Notes: generated by a model from the letters alone, not told the origin. DNA of 64,000 nt from Bradyrhizobium erythrophlei (GCF_900129425.1 NZ_LT670817.1:992001-1056000), one strand, 5' to 3'. Shown: positions 16,413 to 25,318, numbered from the stretch's first letter. Translations and numbers: made by a program.

Positions 16413-16600
16413 TTACACACGCGACAATGAAATCGACGCTTTTAGTTCAAACTTGTAGCTGTCGCTGGCGCAGACCAGGTTTTGATTGAGGCCTGAGCCG
16501 TCACCGTTCACAGCGTCGGTGGCGCGGCAGCGGATGCGTTCGCTTTCCCCGTGGTCCAACGAGTAATGCCCGTTCCGGGAGGACTTCGATGCTGGCAGAT
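16413..16600 (-). pseudogene. remnant of a small secreted-protein gene
   Basis: Minus-strand translation gives SSRNGHYSLDHGESERIRC followed by RATDAVNGDG, SGLNQNLVCASDSYKFELKA and a stop (tta at 16413-16415). The paired Cys and the phrase NLVCASDSYK resemble, from memory, a family of small secreted Bradyrhizobium proteins. No start codon, signal peptide or C-terminal half is present, so this is a fragment. It lies just outside the right direct repeat and convergent with the hybrid kinase gene. Confidence 0.5.
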
Positions 16601-16715
16601 CCTGGGAGTGAGCTTACGAATTTCCCGAACAGGAAACGATGCGCGAGGCAGGTGATCCTCGCAGATTGAATTGTCCCCTTCGATCCGTCAGGGTTGTTCT
16701 AGATGGACTACTCGT

Positions 16716-18401
16716 CTATTTCTTGGTTCGAACACGGGTTTTTCTTTTGCTTGCTATAGATTTAGATTTTGACTTAGCCGAGGTCGGCCTAATTGCCTTG
16801 ATGAGTTGCGGGGCGATCGGTGAACCGAGGCCGGTGCACGCGTCCCAGCCGGTACTAGCTACGAAGCTGCCGTTGTTTCCCTGCACGATGTCGCGGAAGG
16901 CGGCAGTGCCTTGAGTGCCATAAATGGCGGGTTGGATAAAACCGGCGGATTTGCCGTTCTGTTGATTGGCCACAGCAATGACGCCAGCCCACAGCGGAGC
17001 AACGGCACTCGTGCCGCCGATTACCAAGGTCTTCCCGTCAACGCGGACGACATAGCCGCTGGCGGGGTCAGCGTCGCCGGCAACGTCTGGAACGCCGCGA
17101 CCGCCAGCGGGGTCCGTAGGTTTGGGGACTTTCGAATTGGCCTGCCAGGTTGGCAGCGGGAAGATGTTGCTGACGCCTCCGCCGGTCGCGCCGCCCTGTG
17201 GCTGGGCATTCCAGACAGTCTCAGCCGTGATGGTTGAGCCGCTGCCCTGTAGGTTGGTGCCACCACAGGCGAGGACGTGCGGGCTCGAAGCGGGGAAATC
17301 GACATGATTCTTACCGTCGGTAACGGCGTCTGAGGAGCCGTTGTCGCCCGATGCTGCGGTAATAGTGATGCCGAGGGCAGCTGCAGATTGGCAGGCGGCG
17401 TCAAGTGCGGCCATGGCCTGGGCGGTCCAGTTGACTTCAGCCGAGCCCCAAGAGATCGAGATGACACTGGGTTTGTAGGTGGTGTCGTGAATGGCGTGAG
17501 CGATAGCGTCGACAAATCCCTGATCAGTGTTGGGCGCAAAGTAAACGACTATGCGCGCACCCGGAGCGACGGCACCGGCAACGTCGATGTCGAGCATGAC
17601 CTCGCCGTCAGCGCTGCTGGAGTTTGTGGGGTTGTTCCTACCGGTTCCTATTGGGACGGCTATTACGGTAGGTGGCTTCTGGCCGAGGGTTTTGAAGTAG
17701 GCCGTAATGTCTGTCTGGCGAAAGCCGCCGCCAAGTTCGATGATGCCGATTGTTTGATTGGATGCTGTAACGCCATTTGGAAGTTGGTAGAGTTCGCCGA
17801 CCTGCACCGGAGTATACGAGATTATGCCTCCGGCATGGGGACGGGCGAAACCTTGGCCTTGAGCGGCTTGAGCAGCGGCTACATCCTGTTCGCCAAGGAT
17901 GCGAAAGTGTGGTTCAGCTTGCGGACGATTGTCCAGGCCTAGGACGGCGACCACGTAGCCCTGAAGTTCGGCCGGGAGATTGATGCTGCCTTCACGAACC
18001 CGGTAGGTTACGCCCTCCATCGTCTTGTGTGCAAGGGAGACGCCGAATGCTCGTTGCATGTTGGCGACTGTACCGGTGAGCTTGACGGTTCGACGTCCGG
18101 GTGCTGGCGTGCCAGGCTGGACGGTAAGGCCAAACTCTTTGGCGAAGCGCTCAACGAGCTTCACGGCGGCGGGGTCTGCCGCATGGCTATCGTTGAACTG
18201 TGCGCGAGTGAGGCGTTGTTCGCCTGTGATATGCGCTGCCTTGAGCGGCGTCTTGCGTCGGACAATGACCGATACGGTGATGCGGGCGGCCAAAGGCGCC
18301 GGCTTTTCGCTGCCCGCATCCGCGAGGGGTGCTTTCTCGCTGCCCGACAATACAGTGCGGCTTTGAGTGGCGAAGTGAGGAACGGATTTTTTCGATGCCA
18401 T
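16716..18401 (-). CDS. sedolisin-family serine-carboxyl peptidase (S53)
   Basis: 561 residues. The pro-kumamolisin activation domain (about 35-175; ITVSVIVRRKTPLK, AFGVSLAHKTMEGVTYRVRE) is followed by the catalytic domain with Glu267 and Asp271 (ADGEVMLDIDVAG), oxyanion Asp353 (AASGDNGSSDA), nucleophile Ser465 (GGTSAVAPLWAG), and the calcium site region (FRDIVQGNNG, GWDACTGLGSP). Sedolisins are acid-active endopeptidases that mature by removing the pro-domain. There is no obvious Sec signal at the N-terminus, although most relatives are exported. The Lys/Arg-rich tail (KSKSKSIASKRKTRVRTKK) is unusual. It is transcribed alone. Confidence 0.9.
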   Translation of the reverse strand: MASKKSVPHFATQSRTVLSGSEKAPLADAGSEKPAPLAARITVSVIVRRKTPLKAAHITGEQRLTRAQFNDSHAADPAAVKLVERFAKEFGLTVQPGTPAPGRRTVKLTGTVANMQRAFGVSLAHKTMEGVTYRVREGSINLPAELQGYVVAVLGLDNRPQAEPHFRILGEQDVAAAQAAQGQGFARPHAGGIISYTPVQVGELYQLPNGVTASNQTIGIIELGGGFRQTDITAYFKTLGQKPPTVIAVPIGTGRNNPTNSSSADGEVMLDIDVAGAVAPGARIVVYFAPNTDQGFVDAIAHAIHDTTYKPSVISISWGSAEVNWTAQAMAALDAACQSAAALGITITAASGDNGSSDAVTDGKNHVDFPASSPHVLACGGTNLQGSGSTITAETVWNAQPQGGATGGGVSNIFPLPTWQANSKVPKPTDPAGGRGVPDVAGDADPASGYVVRVDGKTLVIGGTSAVAPLWAGVIAVANQQNGKSAGFIQPAIYGTQGTAAFRDIVQGNNGSFVASTGWDACTGLGSPIAPQLIKAIRPTSAKSKSKSIASKRKTRVRTKK

Positions 18402-18649
18402 TTTGGTCCTCCAAGGCGGATAAATTGTGAGGAGTTGGCAAAAAAATGCTGTTTTCGACCACCGGGTTATAAGCTTGTCGGCGACGGTCCTGGCTTCTCA
18501 CCGACTTCCCTAGATGAGTGTTTTTACACGGCCAAGGTCCAAAGCGCACGACGCGCCGTCAAGTCAGAGGTAATCGAGAAGCCGCGACCGCAACGCCGCG
18601 AGCGACGACGTTGCGAACCAAGTGGATCGCCGACCACTTTCGGAGGCCA

Positions 18650-19525
18650 TCAGGCGGCGATGGTTGCGACGCCCTCCAGCTGCTTGATGACATCGTCGGA
18701 CAAAACGATCGCGGTCGCCGCCAGATTTTCCTTCAAATGCACCATCGACGAGGTGCCGGGAATGAGAAGGATATTGGGCGCGCGACGAAGCAACCAGGCA
18801 AGCGCGACCTGCATCGGCGCAGCGCCTAGACGCGCGGCGACGGCGGACAAGGTGGACGATTGCAGCGGATTGAAACCGCCGAGCGGGAAGAACGGCACGT
18901 AGGCGGTGCCGTCGCCCGCAAGATCGTCAATCAGCGCGTCGTCGTCGCGGTGCGCCAGGTTGTAATAATTCTGCACGCAAACGATCTCGCAAATCTTGCG
19001 TCCTTCCGCGATTTGCGTCGGCGTGACGTTGCTTAGTCCAATGTGACGCACCATGCCTTTGCGTTGCAGTTCGGCAAGGACAGTGAGCGGCGCTTCGAGC
19101 GATCCTTCGGCAGGGCCATGCACGTCGAACATGCTGCGCAGGTTGACGACGTCGAGCACGTCGACTCCGAGATTGCGCACATTTTCGTGCACGGCTTGCG
19201 TCAGTTCATCCGGTGACATGGCCGGAATCCACGATCCATCGGCGCCGCGCCGTGCGCCAACTTTTGTGACGATGGTGAGATCGTCGGAGTATGGGTGCAG
19301 CGCTTCGCGGATGATCTGGTTGGTGATGTGCGGCCCGTAGAAATCGCTGGTGTCGATGTGGTTCACGCCTTGCCCGACGGCCTCGCGCAGGACGGCCAGC
19401 GCTCCGTCGTGATCCTTGGGCGGGCCGAAAACGCCGGGGCCTGCAAGCTGCATGGCGCCATAGCCCAGGCGATTAACAGTGCGGCCGCCGAGAGTGAAAG
19501 TGCCGGACTTTTGAACACTGGTCAT
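18650..19525 (-). CDS. aldo/keto reductase
   Basis: 291 residues from the ATG at 19525, preceded by AAGGAG with a 6-base gap; the ATG at 19549 lacks such a site. TIM-barrel AKR motifs: RLGYGAMQLAGPGVFG, GVNHIDTSDFYGPH (Asp and Tyr of the catalytic tetrad), VTKVGARRGADGSW (Lys) and a His in RHIGLSNVTPTQI. It should be an NADPH-dependent carbonyl reductase; the substrate is unknown. It is divergent from a LysR regulator, with a 94-bp shared control region, so it is probably that regulator's target. Confidence 0.88.
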   Translation of the reverse strand: MTSVQKSGTFTLGGRTVNRLGYGAMQLAGPGVFGPPKDHDGALAVLREAVGQGVNHIDTSDFYGPHITNQIIREALHPYSDDLTIVTKVGARRGADGSWIPAMSPDELTQAVHENVRNLGVDVLDVVNLRSMFDVHGPAEGSLEAPLTVLAELQRKGMVRHIGLSNVTPTQIAEGRKICEIVCVQNYYNLAHRDDDALIDDLAGDGTAYVPFFPLGGFNPLQSSTLSAVAARLGAAPMQVALAWLLRRAPNILLIPGTSSMVHLKENLAATAIVLSDDVIKQLEGVATIAA

Positions 19526-19619
19526 GGTCGATCTCCTTGTTGCGACCACCCTCAGCTAGACCTTGCCAGCATGCACGAAAATAGGCACAATTTGCACAGG
19601 TCGTGCGGAAATCCGAACA

Positions 19620-20513
19620 ATGAAAGCGAATCTGGCTGACCTCAATGCATTCGTCTCGGTGGCCCGCGCCGGCGGCTTTCGCGATGGCGCGCGCGCGAAC
19701 GGCCTCAGCGCATCGGGCCTGAGCGAGGCGGTTCGCAGGCTGGAGGCGCAGCTCGGCGTCAGGCTCCTCAACCGAACAACGCGCAGTGTCGTTCCAACCG
19801 AGGCGGGCGAGCGCCTGCTGGAGCGGCTCACCCCGGCGCTGGCCGAGATCGAAGCCGCCATCGACGTGGCCCATGGCCTGTGTGACCGGCCGGCAGGTAC
19901 GCTAAAGCTGAATGTCCCGGTCAGCGCCGCGCGGCTGGTGCTGCCGGCGATCGTTCCGGCGTTTCTCGCTGCCTACCCGGACATTCGCCTGGAGGTAATC
20001 GCCGAGGAGAGTTTCGTCGACGTGCTCGCGGCCGGTTGCGACGCCGGCATCCGGTATGGTGAGCGGTTGGAGCAGGACATGATTGCGGTGCCGATCGGTC
20101 CGCATCAGCAGCGTTTTTCCCTGGGCGCGGCCCCGGCCTATCTCGATCGACGAGGAAGACCGGAGCACCCGCGCGATCTGCTCGGCCATACCTGTCTGCA
20201 AGGCCGGTTTGCGAGCGGGGCGACGATGACCTGGGAGTTCGAGCGCGACGGTGAAGTCGTCAAGGTCGACGTGACGGGGCCGCTGACGGTGCGCATCGGC
20301 GGCGCCACCGATCTCCTTGTCGACGCCGCGATCGCAGGCACCGGCATCGTGCCCTTGTTCGAGGACTGGCTGCGCCCGCACTTTGAAAGCGGCGCTCTCG
20401 AACCGGTCCTCGAACCCTGGTGGCAGCGTTTCGCGGGGCCGTATCTCTATTACCCTGGACGGCGGCTTGTGCCGGCGCCGCTGCGGGCCTTTGTCGATTT
20501 CATCAAGGTATAG
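19620..20513 (+). CDS. LysR-family transcriptional regulator
   Basis: 297 residues from the ATG at 19620. The N-terminal winged helix-turn-helix is DLNAFVSVARAGGFRDGARA ... GLSEAVRRLEAQLGVRLLNR; the LysR substrate-binding domain runs from about residue 90 (GTLKLNVPVSAARLVLP) to the end. It probably controls itself and the divergent aldo/keto reductase. The intergenic DNA contains repeated TGCAC/GTGC elements (about 19571-19605) that could be its binding site; this is a guess from position. Confidence 0.88.
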   Translation: MKANLADLNAFVSVARAGGFRDGARANGLSASGLSEAVRRLEAQLGVRLLNRTTRSVVPTEAGERLLERLTPALAEIEAAIDVAHGLCDRPAGTLKLNVPVSAARLVLPAIVPAFLAAYPDIRLEVIAEESFVDVLAAGCDAGIRYGERLEQDMIAVPIGPHQQRFSLGAAPAYLDRRGRPEHPRDLLGHTCLQGRFASGATMTWEFERDGEVVKVDVTGPLTVRIGGATDLLVDAAIAGTGIVPLFEDWLRPHFESGALEPVLEPWWQRFAGPYLYYPGRRLVPAPLRAFVDFIKV

Positions 20514-20698
20514 GCCCACAAAGTTTCGCAGCGGCCGTCAAAAGGCTGGCGCCTGATGCATCTGCATCTAGCACGACTGTCGTGGTTCGTAGTAAATTGT
20601 TTGAGGGGGAGCGCGAGAGCCATCGGCTAGGGCGCGCACCGCCAGTCGTGGAACTACTTTAGCGCTGCCCTCGGACCCTCATTGAAGGAGGCGCAGCA

Positions 20699-22060
20699 AT
20701 GGCCATCGATTTCAGGCTGACGACAGAACAGCAGAATCTGCGGGAGACCGCGCGTGACTTCGCGCAGAACGTGCTCGCACCGCTGGTTCCCGATGCAGAT
20801 GCAACGCGCGACCCGCATGAGGCCTTCGCCAAGACCAAGCCGGCTTATGTCGAGTCTTATAAGCTTGGGTTCGCCATGGGATTCCTTCCCAAGGAGTACG
20901 GTGGCGGCAGCGTCAGCAACCTCGACCTCCAGCTGGTCGCCGAGGAGATTTGCGCCGTTGACCCGGGCTTCGCGACGACGCTCCTGGTCAATGGTTTGGG
21001 CCTTATGAACGTCGCCTGGTTCGGCACCGATGCCGAAAAGGAGAAGTGGCTTCGGCCGGCCTGCACGGATGCGAAGGGAGAGTACCTTGCCGGCTGGGTG
21101 GTAAGCGAGGCAGGGGGCCGTCCCGGCGGCACCGCAAATTTCGATGCACCACAGCCGTCACCCGTAGGCATCGGTCTCACCGCCGAGCTGACGAACGGCG
21201 AGTACGTGCTGAACGGACGCAAATACTGGCCGTGCAATGCCGGCGGGTGGGACAAACAGGGCGCCGACGTCAACGTATGCATCGTCAGGACGGACAAGAC
21301 GAAGGGCGGCAAGGAGGGTCTGAGCGCAATCATGGTGCCGAGAGGCGCGCCGGGCTTCCGCGTCGAGAAGGTCATCGACACGATGGGCCATCGCCTCTGT
21401 CAGAACAATTCGCTCGTGTTCGACAATGTGCGTGTTCCCGAAGAGAACATCATCTCCGGCACGAAGGGCAACGGCGACCTCGTCATCAGCAAGGCCTTCA
21501 CGTGGTCGGGCCCGGTCGCGGCGATCGCCGCAGTCGGTGTCGCCAGAGCCGCCTATGAATACACCCTCGAATGGGCCAAGGGTCACACGGCAGGTGGTGC
21601 TCAGCCGATCATGCAACACCAGCATGTGGGTTATCTGCTGTCGGATGTGGCTATGAAGATCGAGGCTGCGCGCTATCTCTCCTGGAAATCGGCCCAATAC
21701 CTCGATCTCTATGACAGCGAGGGCCATGTCCCAGGCGCCTGGTCGAAGATTTTCGGCGGGGAGACCTGCGTCGAGGTCGTATACACGTGCATGCGCATCA
21801 TGGGCGTCAACAGCTACGATCGGAGCCATCCGCTCGAGAAATATATGCGTGAGGCCCTGTGCTTCCCGATCTACGACGCCGGCAACATCGGCATGCAGCG
21901 TCGCAAGATTCATGGCGTGATGGCCCACGATTCATTCGACCCGCGCGCCTTGGTCGACAACAAGGCGATGGTCTTCTCGAAGGAGATGGAAGGATTGGAC
22001 ACGTCCCCGAACCTGGTCGAAACGGGGACGCCTCCGGAGCCGCACAGAGTGGCGGCTTAG
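20699..22060 (+). CDS. acyl-CoA dehydrogenase family protein
   Basis: 453 residues with a strong ribosome binding site (AAGGAGG, 7 bases before ATG). N-terminal helical domain (FRLTTEQQNLRETARDFAQNV), beta domain (GWVVSEAGG ... NGRKYWPCNAG) and C-terminal four-helix bundle. The family uses FAD and an electron-transfer flavoprotein to oxidise acyl-CoA at C2-C3. At the place where medium-chain enzymes have the catalytic Glu (YEGT motif), this protein has YDAGN (Tyr392-Asp393), so base identity or substrate may differ. The residues C-terminal to this (MQRRKIHGVM) are also unusual. Confidence 0.85.
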   Translation: MAIDFRLTTEQQNLRETARDFAQNVLAPLVPDADATRDPHEAFAKTKPAYVESYKLGFAMGFLPKEYGGGSVSNLDLQLVAEEICAVDPGFATTLLVNGLGLMNVAWFGTDAEKEKWLRPACTDAKGEYLAGWVVSEAGGRPGGTANFDAPQPSPVGIGLTAELTNGEYVLNGRKYWPCNAGGWDKQGADVNVCIVRTDKTKGGKEGLSAIMVPRGAPGFRVEKVIDTMGHRLCQNNSLVFDNVRVPEENIISGTKGNGDLVISKAFTWSGPVAAIAAVGVARAAYEYTLEWAKGHTAGGAQPIMQHQHVGYLLSDVAMKIEAARYLSWKSAQYLDLYDSEGHVPGAWSKIFGGETCVEVVYTCMRIMGVNSYDRSHPLEKYMREALCFPIYDAGNIGMQRRKIHGVMAHDSFDPRALVDNKAMVFSKEMEGLDTSPNLVETGTPPEPHRVAA

Positions 22061-22310
22061 TGCGCAGTCCGGAGCGGGTGGACGATCCGCGGGCCGAGCG
22101 AAGGCCGAGGCCCAGCGCTCGGCCGCTGCCGTCAGCGCCCCTGACGGCAGCGGCCGGCGATCGGTAGCTGTAGCCCGGCGCCGCAAGATCAAGCAGTTGG
22201 ACGCGAGTGATCGCCAGGATCATCGACGAGGTCCTTACTGGTCCCTCATGCGCGAGAACGAAGCGATTGTCCGGGTATATCCGGGACACGTATCGGAGCG
22301 GGAGCGGCCC

Positions 22311-23057
22311 ATGACGCTGATGCTGTTGCCGGACCTTCCGAAAGGCATACGACCGCTCGTGACGCCAATCGTCGACACCGCCGATGCCGCCTTTGTCATG
22401 TCATTAGACTGCCAATTCCTGGCCTGGGGCTCTCGCGCTCAGCAGCTGTTCGGCTTCTCCCCTCCCGATGTCCTGGGCCGGTATTGCTACGATGTGCTGC
22501 CGGCACGCGACGCCTCAGGTCGATGCCTGTGCAGCGTGAATTGCCCGATGGTCGTCGGCGCGCGTTATGGTTATAGCGTACCCCCGTCGGAGGCTCGCAT
22601 CTGTACGAAACAGAACGGTGCGATCTGGGTGCGGTTGAGCCCGATTGTGCTCCGCGCACCGCACGGAGCCATTTGCGCCATCTTGGTCCTCGCCACCGAC
22701 GTGGGTCGCTACAAGCTTGCCGAACAGCTCGTACGCTGGATCGCAAGCCGCCTCGATGCGGGTGAGGATTCGTCGACCTTTGCGGCTGGCGATGCCGCAA
22801 CCATGCTCAGAACCTGCTTCCCGGATCTGACCCAACGGGAATCGGAAGTGTTGTGGGAAGCGGTCATTGGCAAGGACTACCACGAGATCGCCACGGCGCT
22901 TGGCATGCAGCCGACGACGGTGCGCAACCATCTTCAACGCATCCTCACCAGACTGGACGTGCACTCACAACGACAAGCCGTCCTCAAGGCAGTGCTGGCT
23001 CTTGTAACGCCACGGACGGGATCCCAAGCTGCACCATCAATGTCGCGATCTTATTAG
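22311..23057 (+). CDS. PAS-domain LuxR-type regulator
   Basis: 248 residues from the ATG at 22311, chosen because GGGAG lies 6 bases upstream; a TTG at 22197 and an ATG at 22248 are in-frame alternatives without a clear site. The PAS domain spans about residues 20-140 (ADAAFVMSLDCQFLAWGSRAQ; Cys-rich GRCLCSVNCPMVVGARYG). The C-terminal LuxR helix-turn-helix reads DLTQRESEVLWEAVIGKDYHEIATALG ... TVRNHLQRILTRL. The CxCxxxC cluster in the PAS domain could bind metal or respond to redox state (inference). The target is unknown; the acyl-CoA dehydrogenase gene upstream is a candidate. Confidence 0.78.
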   Translation: MTLMLLPDLPKGIRPLVTPIVDTADAAFVMSLDCQFLAWGSRAQQLFGFSPPDVLGRYCYDVLPARDASGRCLCSVNCPMVVGARYGYSVPPSEARICTKQNGAIWVRLSPIVLRAPHGAICAILVLATDVGRYKLAEQLVRWIASRLDAGEDSSTFAAGDAATMLRTCFPDLTQRESEVLWEAVIGKDYHEIATALGMQPTTVRNHLQRILTRLDVHSQRQAVLKAVLALVTPRTGSQAAPSMSRSY

Positions 23058-23090
23058 GTCGGGTTCGTAATATAAGTTGTCACCAAATCT

Positions 23091-24245
23091 CTACAGGATG
23101 GCGTGCGGCAAAAATCGCGACGTATTGCCGGTGATCGGATTCTCGTCCTCGCGGATCGACAGCCCGCACGGCGTGTGGTCGACCAGCCAGCTGCCGAGCA
23201 CCGGATACTGGCTGGAAAAATTCGGCAGCGGCGCCAGGGCCTGGCGAATAAATCCTTCCGCGCCGTACGGTCCCTCTTGCTCCACAACCGTTACGCCCTC
23301 GCTGACCAGCGCGACGTTGGCGCCTTCGCGCGAATAGAGCGGCTTGCGCACGAACGAGGTGCCGAGCCGCGCCGCGTTCGGATCATCCTCGAAATAGGCC
23401 GGCAGCAAATTGGGGTGATTTGGAAACATCTCCCACAGCAACGGAAGAATGCCCTTGTTGGACAGGATGGCTTTCCATGGCGGCTCGATCCAGCGCGTCG
23501 GCGCTTTTATGAGCCGCTCGCCGAACGCATCGTGAAACATCCATTCCCATGGGTATAGTTTGAACATCAGTTCGATCGAACGCTCGGGATCGACGAAACG
23601 GCCATCATCGCGCCATCCGATATCCTCGACATCAATCAAGGTGGTCGCCAGCCCGGCCTGCCGCGCGGTGTCCTCGAGATAGGCCAGCGTGCCGGCATCC
23701 TCGGGGTTTTCGATCGTTCCCGCCAGATGAAGGTGGCGGTCGCCGCCGAGCTTGGTCCACGCCTCGATCAGACGTTCATGGATCGAATTGAACTGGTCGG
23801 CGTGGGACGGGATGATGCGCCGCTCGATCGCCTGCTCCAGCCAGGTCCACTGAAACACCGCCGCCTCGAAAATCGAGGTCGGAGTGTCCGCGTTGTATTC
23901 CAGCAGTTTCGCCGGGCCGCGTCCGTCGAAGCTGAGGTCGAGCCGGCCGTAGAGGCTGGCTTCGTCGCGATACCAGCTTTCGGAAATCAGCGGCCAGAAC
24001 GCTTCCGGTATTTTCAGCCGGCGCAACGTATTCTCGTCGTCGATCGCGGAGGCGACGAGTTCGAGGCACATCGCGTCGATCTCGGCCGTGGGCGCCTCGA
24101 TCTGGCGCTCGATTTCATCCAGGGTGAAGGCGTAGCAGGCGCGTTCGTCCCAATAACGCTCGCCGTCGATGGTATGAAAATCGAACCCGGTCTCGTCAGC
24201 GGTGATGCGCCAGTCGTCGCGCTCGGGGCAGGCGAGGCGCTGCAT
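23091..24245 (-). CDS. glutathionylspermidine-synthase-like ATP-grasp protein (YgiC/YjfC type)
   Basis: 384 residues. Family signatures: YWDERACYAFTLDEIE, LYGRLDLSFDGRGPAKLLEYNADTP, FKLYPWEWM, WKAILSNKGILPLLWEMFPNHPNLLPAYF, FVRKPLYSREGANV and the C-terminal YPVLGSWLVDHTPCGLSIRED. This is the synthetase half of glutathionylspermidine synthase, without the amidase half. ATP-grasp ligases of this type join an amine to a carboxylate. In E. coli the homologues YgiC/YjfC have no firm substrate. Nine bases separate it from the upstream small Tat-signal gene, so the two are probably co-transcribed. Confidence 0.85.
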   Translation of the reverse strand: MQRLACPERDDWRITADETGFDFHTIDGERYWDERACYAFTLDEIERQIEAPTAEIDAMCLELVASAIDDENTLRRLKIPEAFWPLISESWYRDEASLYGRLDLSFDGRGPAKLLEYNADTPTSIFEAAVFQWTWLEQAIERRIIPSHADQFNSIHERLIEAWTKLGGDRHLHLAGTIENPEDAGTLAYLEDTARQAGLATTLIDVEDIGWRDDGRFVDPERSIELMFKLYPWEWMFHDAFGERLIKAPTRWIEPPWKAILSNKGILPLLWEMFPNHPNLLPAYFEDDPNAARLGTSFVRKPLYSREGANVALVSEGVTVVEQEGPYGAEGFIRQALAPLPNFSSQYPVLGSWLVDHTPCGLSIREDENPITGNTSRFLPHAIL

Positions 24246-24254
24246 CGACGGCCG

Positions 24255-24476
24255 CTAGCCGCCGCCGTGCGCGTGGCCGTGGAATCGATGCGGTCCGCCA
24301 CCGAAGCCGCCATAGGTTACGCGGCAAGTCTCGATCAGCCGCCCGTCCGGGCCGCGCACCGGCTGCAACACGAATCCAGGACCGCAGTACCCGCCTCGCG
24401 GGACGAATCCCATCGATACCGCGCCGGCGGCCGCGGTCCCCATCATGGTCAAGACGACACGGCGCGAGCGTTTCAT
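24255..24476 (-). CDS. small exported protein with Tat-like signal, partner of the YgiC-like gene
   Basis: 73 residues from the ATG at 24476; an upstream in-frame ATG at 24509 is less likely. The N-terminus MKRSRRVVLTMMGTAAAGAV has a twin-arginine-like motif (SRRVVLT) and a hydrophobic core. The mature part is Gly/His-rich with two Cys (GGYCGPGF, ETCRVTYGGFGGG, HRFHGHAHGGG); the His-rich tail might bind metal. In E. coli ygiC pairs with the exported-protein gene ygiB, so the layout, not the sequence, is reminiscent. Confidence 0.6.
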   Translation of the reverse strand: MKRSRRVVLTMMGTAAAGAVSMGFVPRGGYCGPGFVLQPVRGPDGRLIETCRVTYGGFGGGPHRFHGHAHGGG

Positions 24477-24540
24477 GGTGCGGCCCCTAACGGATTTCCC
24501 TGTCGTCATTCAGGCATGCGCGACGCGATGAGGCAAGCCC

Positions 24541-24570
24541 AAAACAAAAACCCCGCCGTTCGCGGCGGGG
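24541..24570 (-). terminator. rho-independent terminator of ctrA
   Basis: CCCCGCCG-TTCG-CGGCGGGG hairpin (24551-24570) followed on the minus strand by TTTTTGTTTT. It lies 46 bp past the ctrA stop and is oriented for ctrA. Confidence 0.88.
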
Positions 24571-24616
24571 TCCACTCGGGAGGTTGCGAGCTGCAAAGCT
24601 CGCCGAAACTTTTCGA

Positions 24617-25318
24617 TCAGGCGGGAATGCGCTCTTCGACCTCGTGCGGCTCGCGCAGCACGTAGCCACGGCCCCAGACGGTCTCGATGAAGTTGCGGCC
24701 TTCGGAGGCGTTGGCGAGCTTCTTGCGCAGCTTGCAGATGAAGACGTCGATGATCTTGAGTTCCGGCTCGTCCATGCCGCCATAGAGATGATTGAGGAAC
24801 ATCTCCTTGGTCAGGGTGGTGCCCTTGCGGAGCGAGAGCAGCTCCAGCATCTGGTATTCCTTGCCGGTCAGGTGCACGCGCTGGCCGCCGACCTCGACCG
24901 TCTTGGTGTCGAGATTGACCACGAGATCGCCGGTCTGGATCACCGACTGGGCGTGGCCCTTGGAACGGCGCACGATCGCATGGATCCGCGCCACCAGTTC
25001 GTCCTTGTGGAAGGGCTTGGTCATGTAGTCGTCGGCACCGACGCCGAGACCCTTGACCTTGTCCTCGATGCCGGCAAGGCCGGAGAGGATCAGAATCGGG
25101 GTTTTGATCTTGGAGACCCGAAGCTGCTTGAGCACGTCGTAACCGGACATGTCAGGCAGGTTGAGGTCGAGCAGGATAATGTCGTAGTCGTAAAGTTTGC
25201 CGAGATCGACGCCTTCTTCCCCGAGATCCGTCGTGTAGACGTTAAAACTCTCGGATTTAAGCATCAACTCGATCGACTGCGCGACGGCGCTGTCATCTTC
25301 AATCAGCAAAACGCGCAT
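24617..25318 (-). CDS. ctrA: cell-cycle master regulator CtrA
   Basis: 233 residues, OmpR-type. Receiver: MRVLLIEDDSAVAQSIELML, phospho-acceptor Asp51 (LLDLNLPDMSGYDVL), Lys in MTKPFHKDEL. Winged helix: HLTGKEYQMLELLSLRKGTTLTKEMFL and the CtrA-specific YGGMDEPELKIIDVFICKLRKKL. CtrA, phosphorylated through CckA-ChpT, binds TTAA-N7-TTAA and controls division, replication and motility genes. The C-terminus ends in the acidic/Ala tail EVEERIPA instead of the -AA of Caulobacter CtrA. Terminator and GANTC-rich upstream region are annotated separately. Confidence 0.97.
   Translation of the reverse strand: MRVLLIEDDSAVAQSIELMLKSESFNVYTTDLGEEGVDLGKLYDYDIILLDLNLPDMSGYDVLKQLRVSKIKTPILILSGLAGIEDKVKGLGVGADDYMTKPFHKDELVARIHAIVRRSKGHAQSVIQTGDLVVNLDTKTVEVGGQRVHLTGKEYQMLELLSLRKGTTLTKEMFLNHLYGGMDEPELKIIDVFICKLRKKLANASEGRNFIETVWGRGYVLREPHEVEERIPA

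Noticed and set aside
19571..19605. Precise LysR binding box between the aldo/keto reductase and its regulator
   Set aside because: TGCAC/GTGC repeats are suggestive, but no unique T-N11-A palindrome could be chosen.
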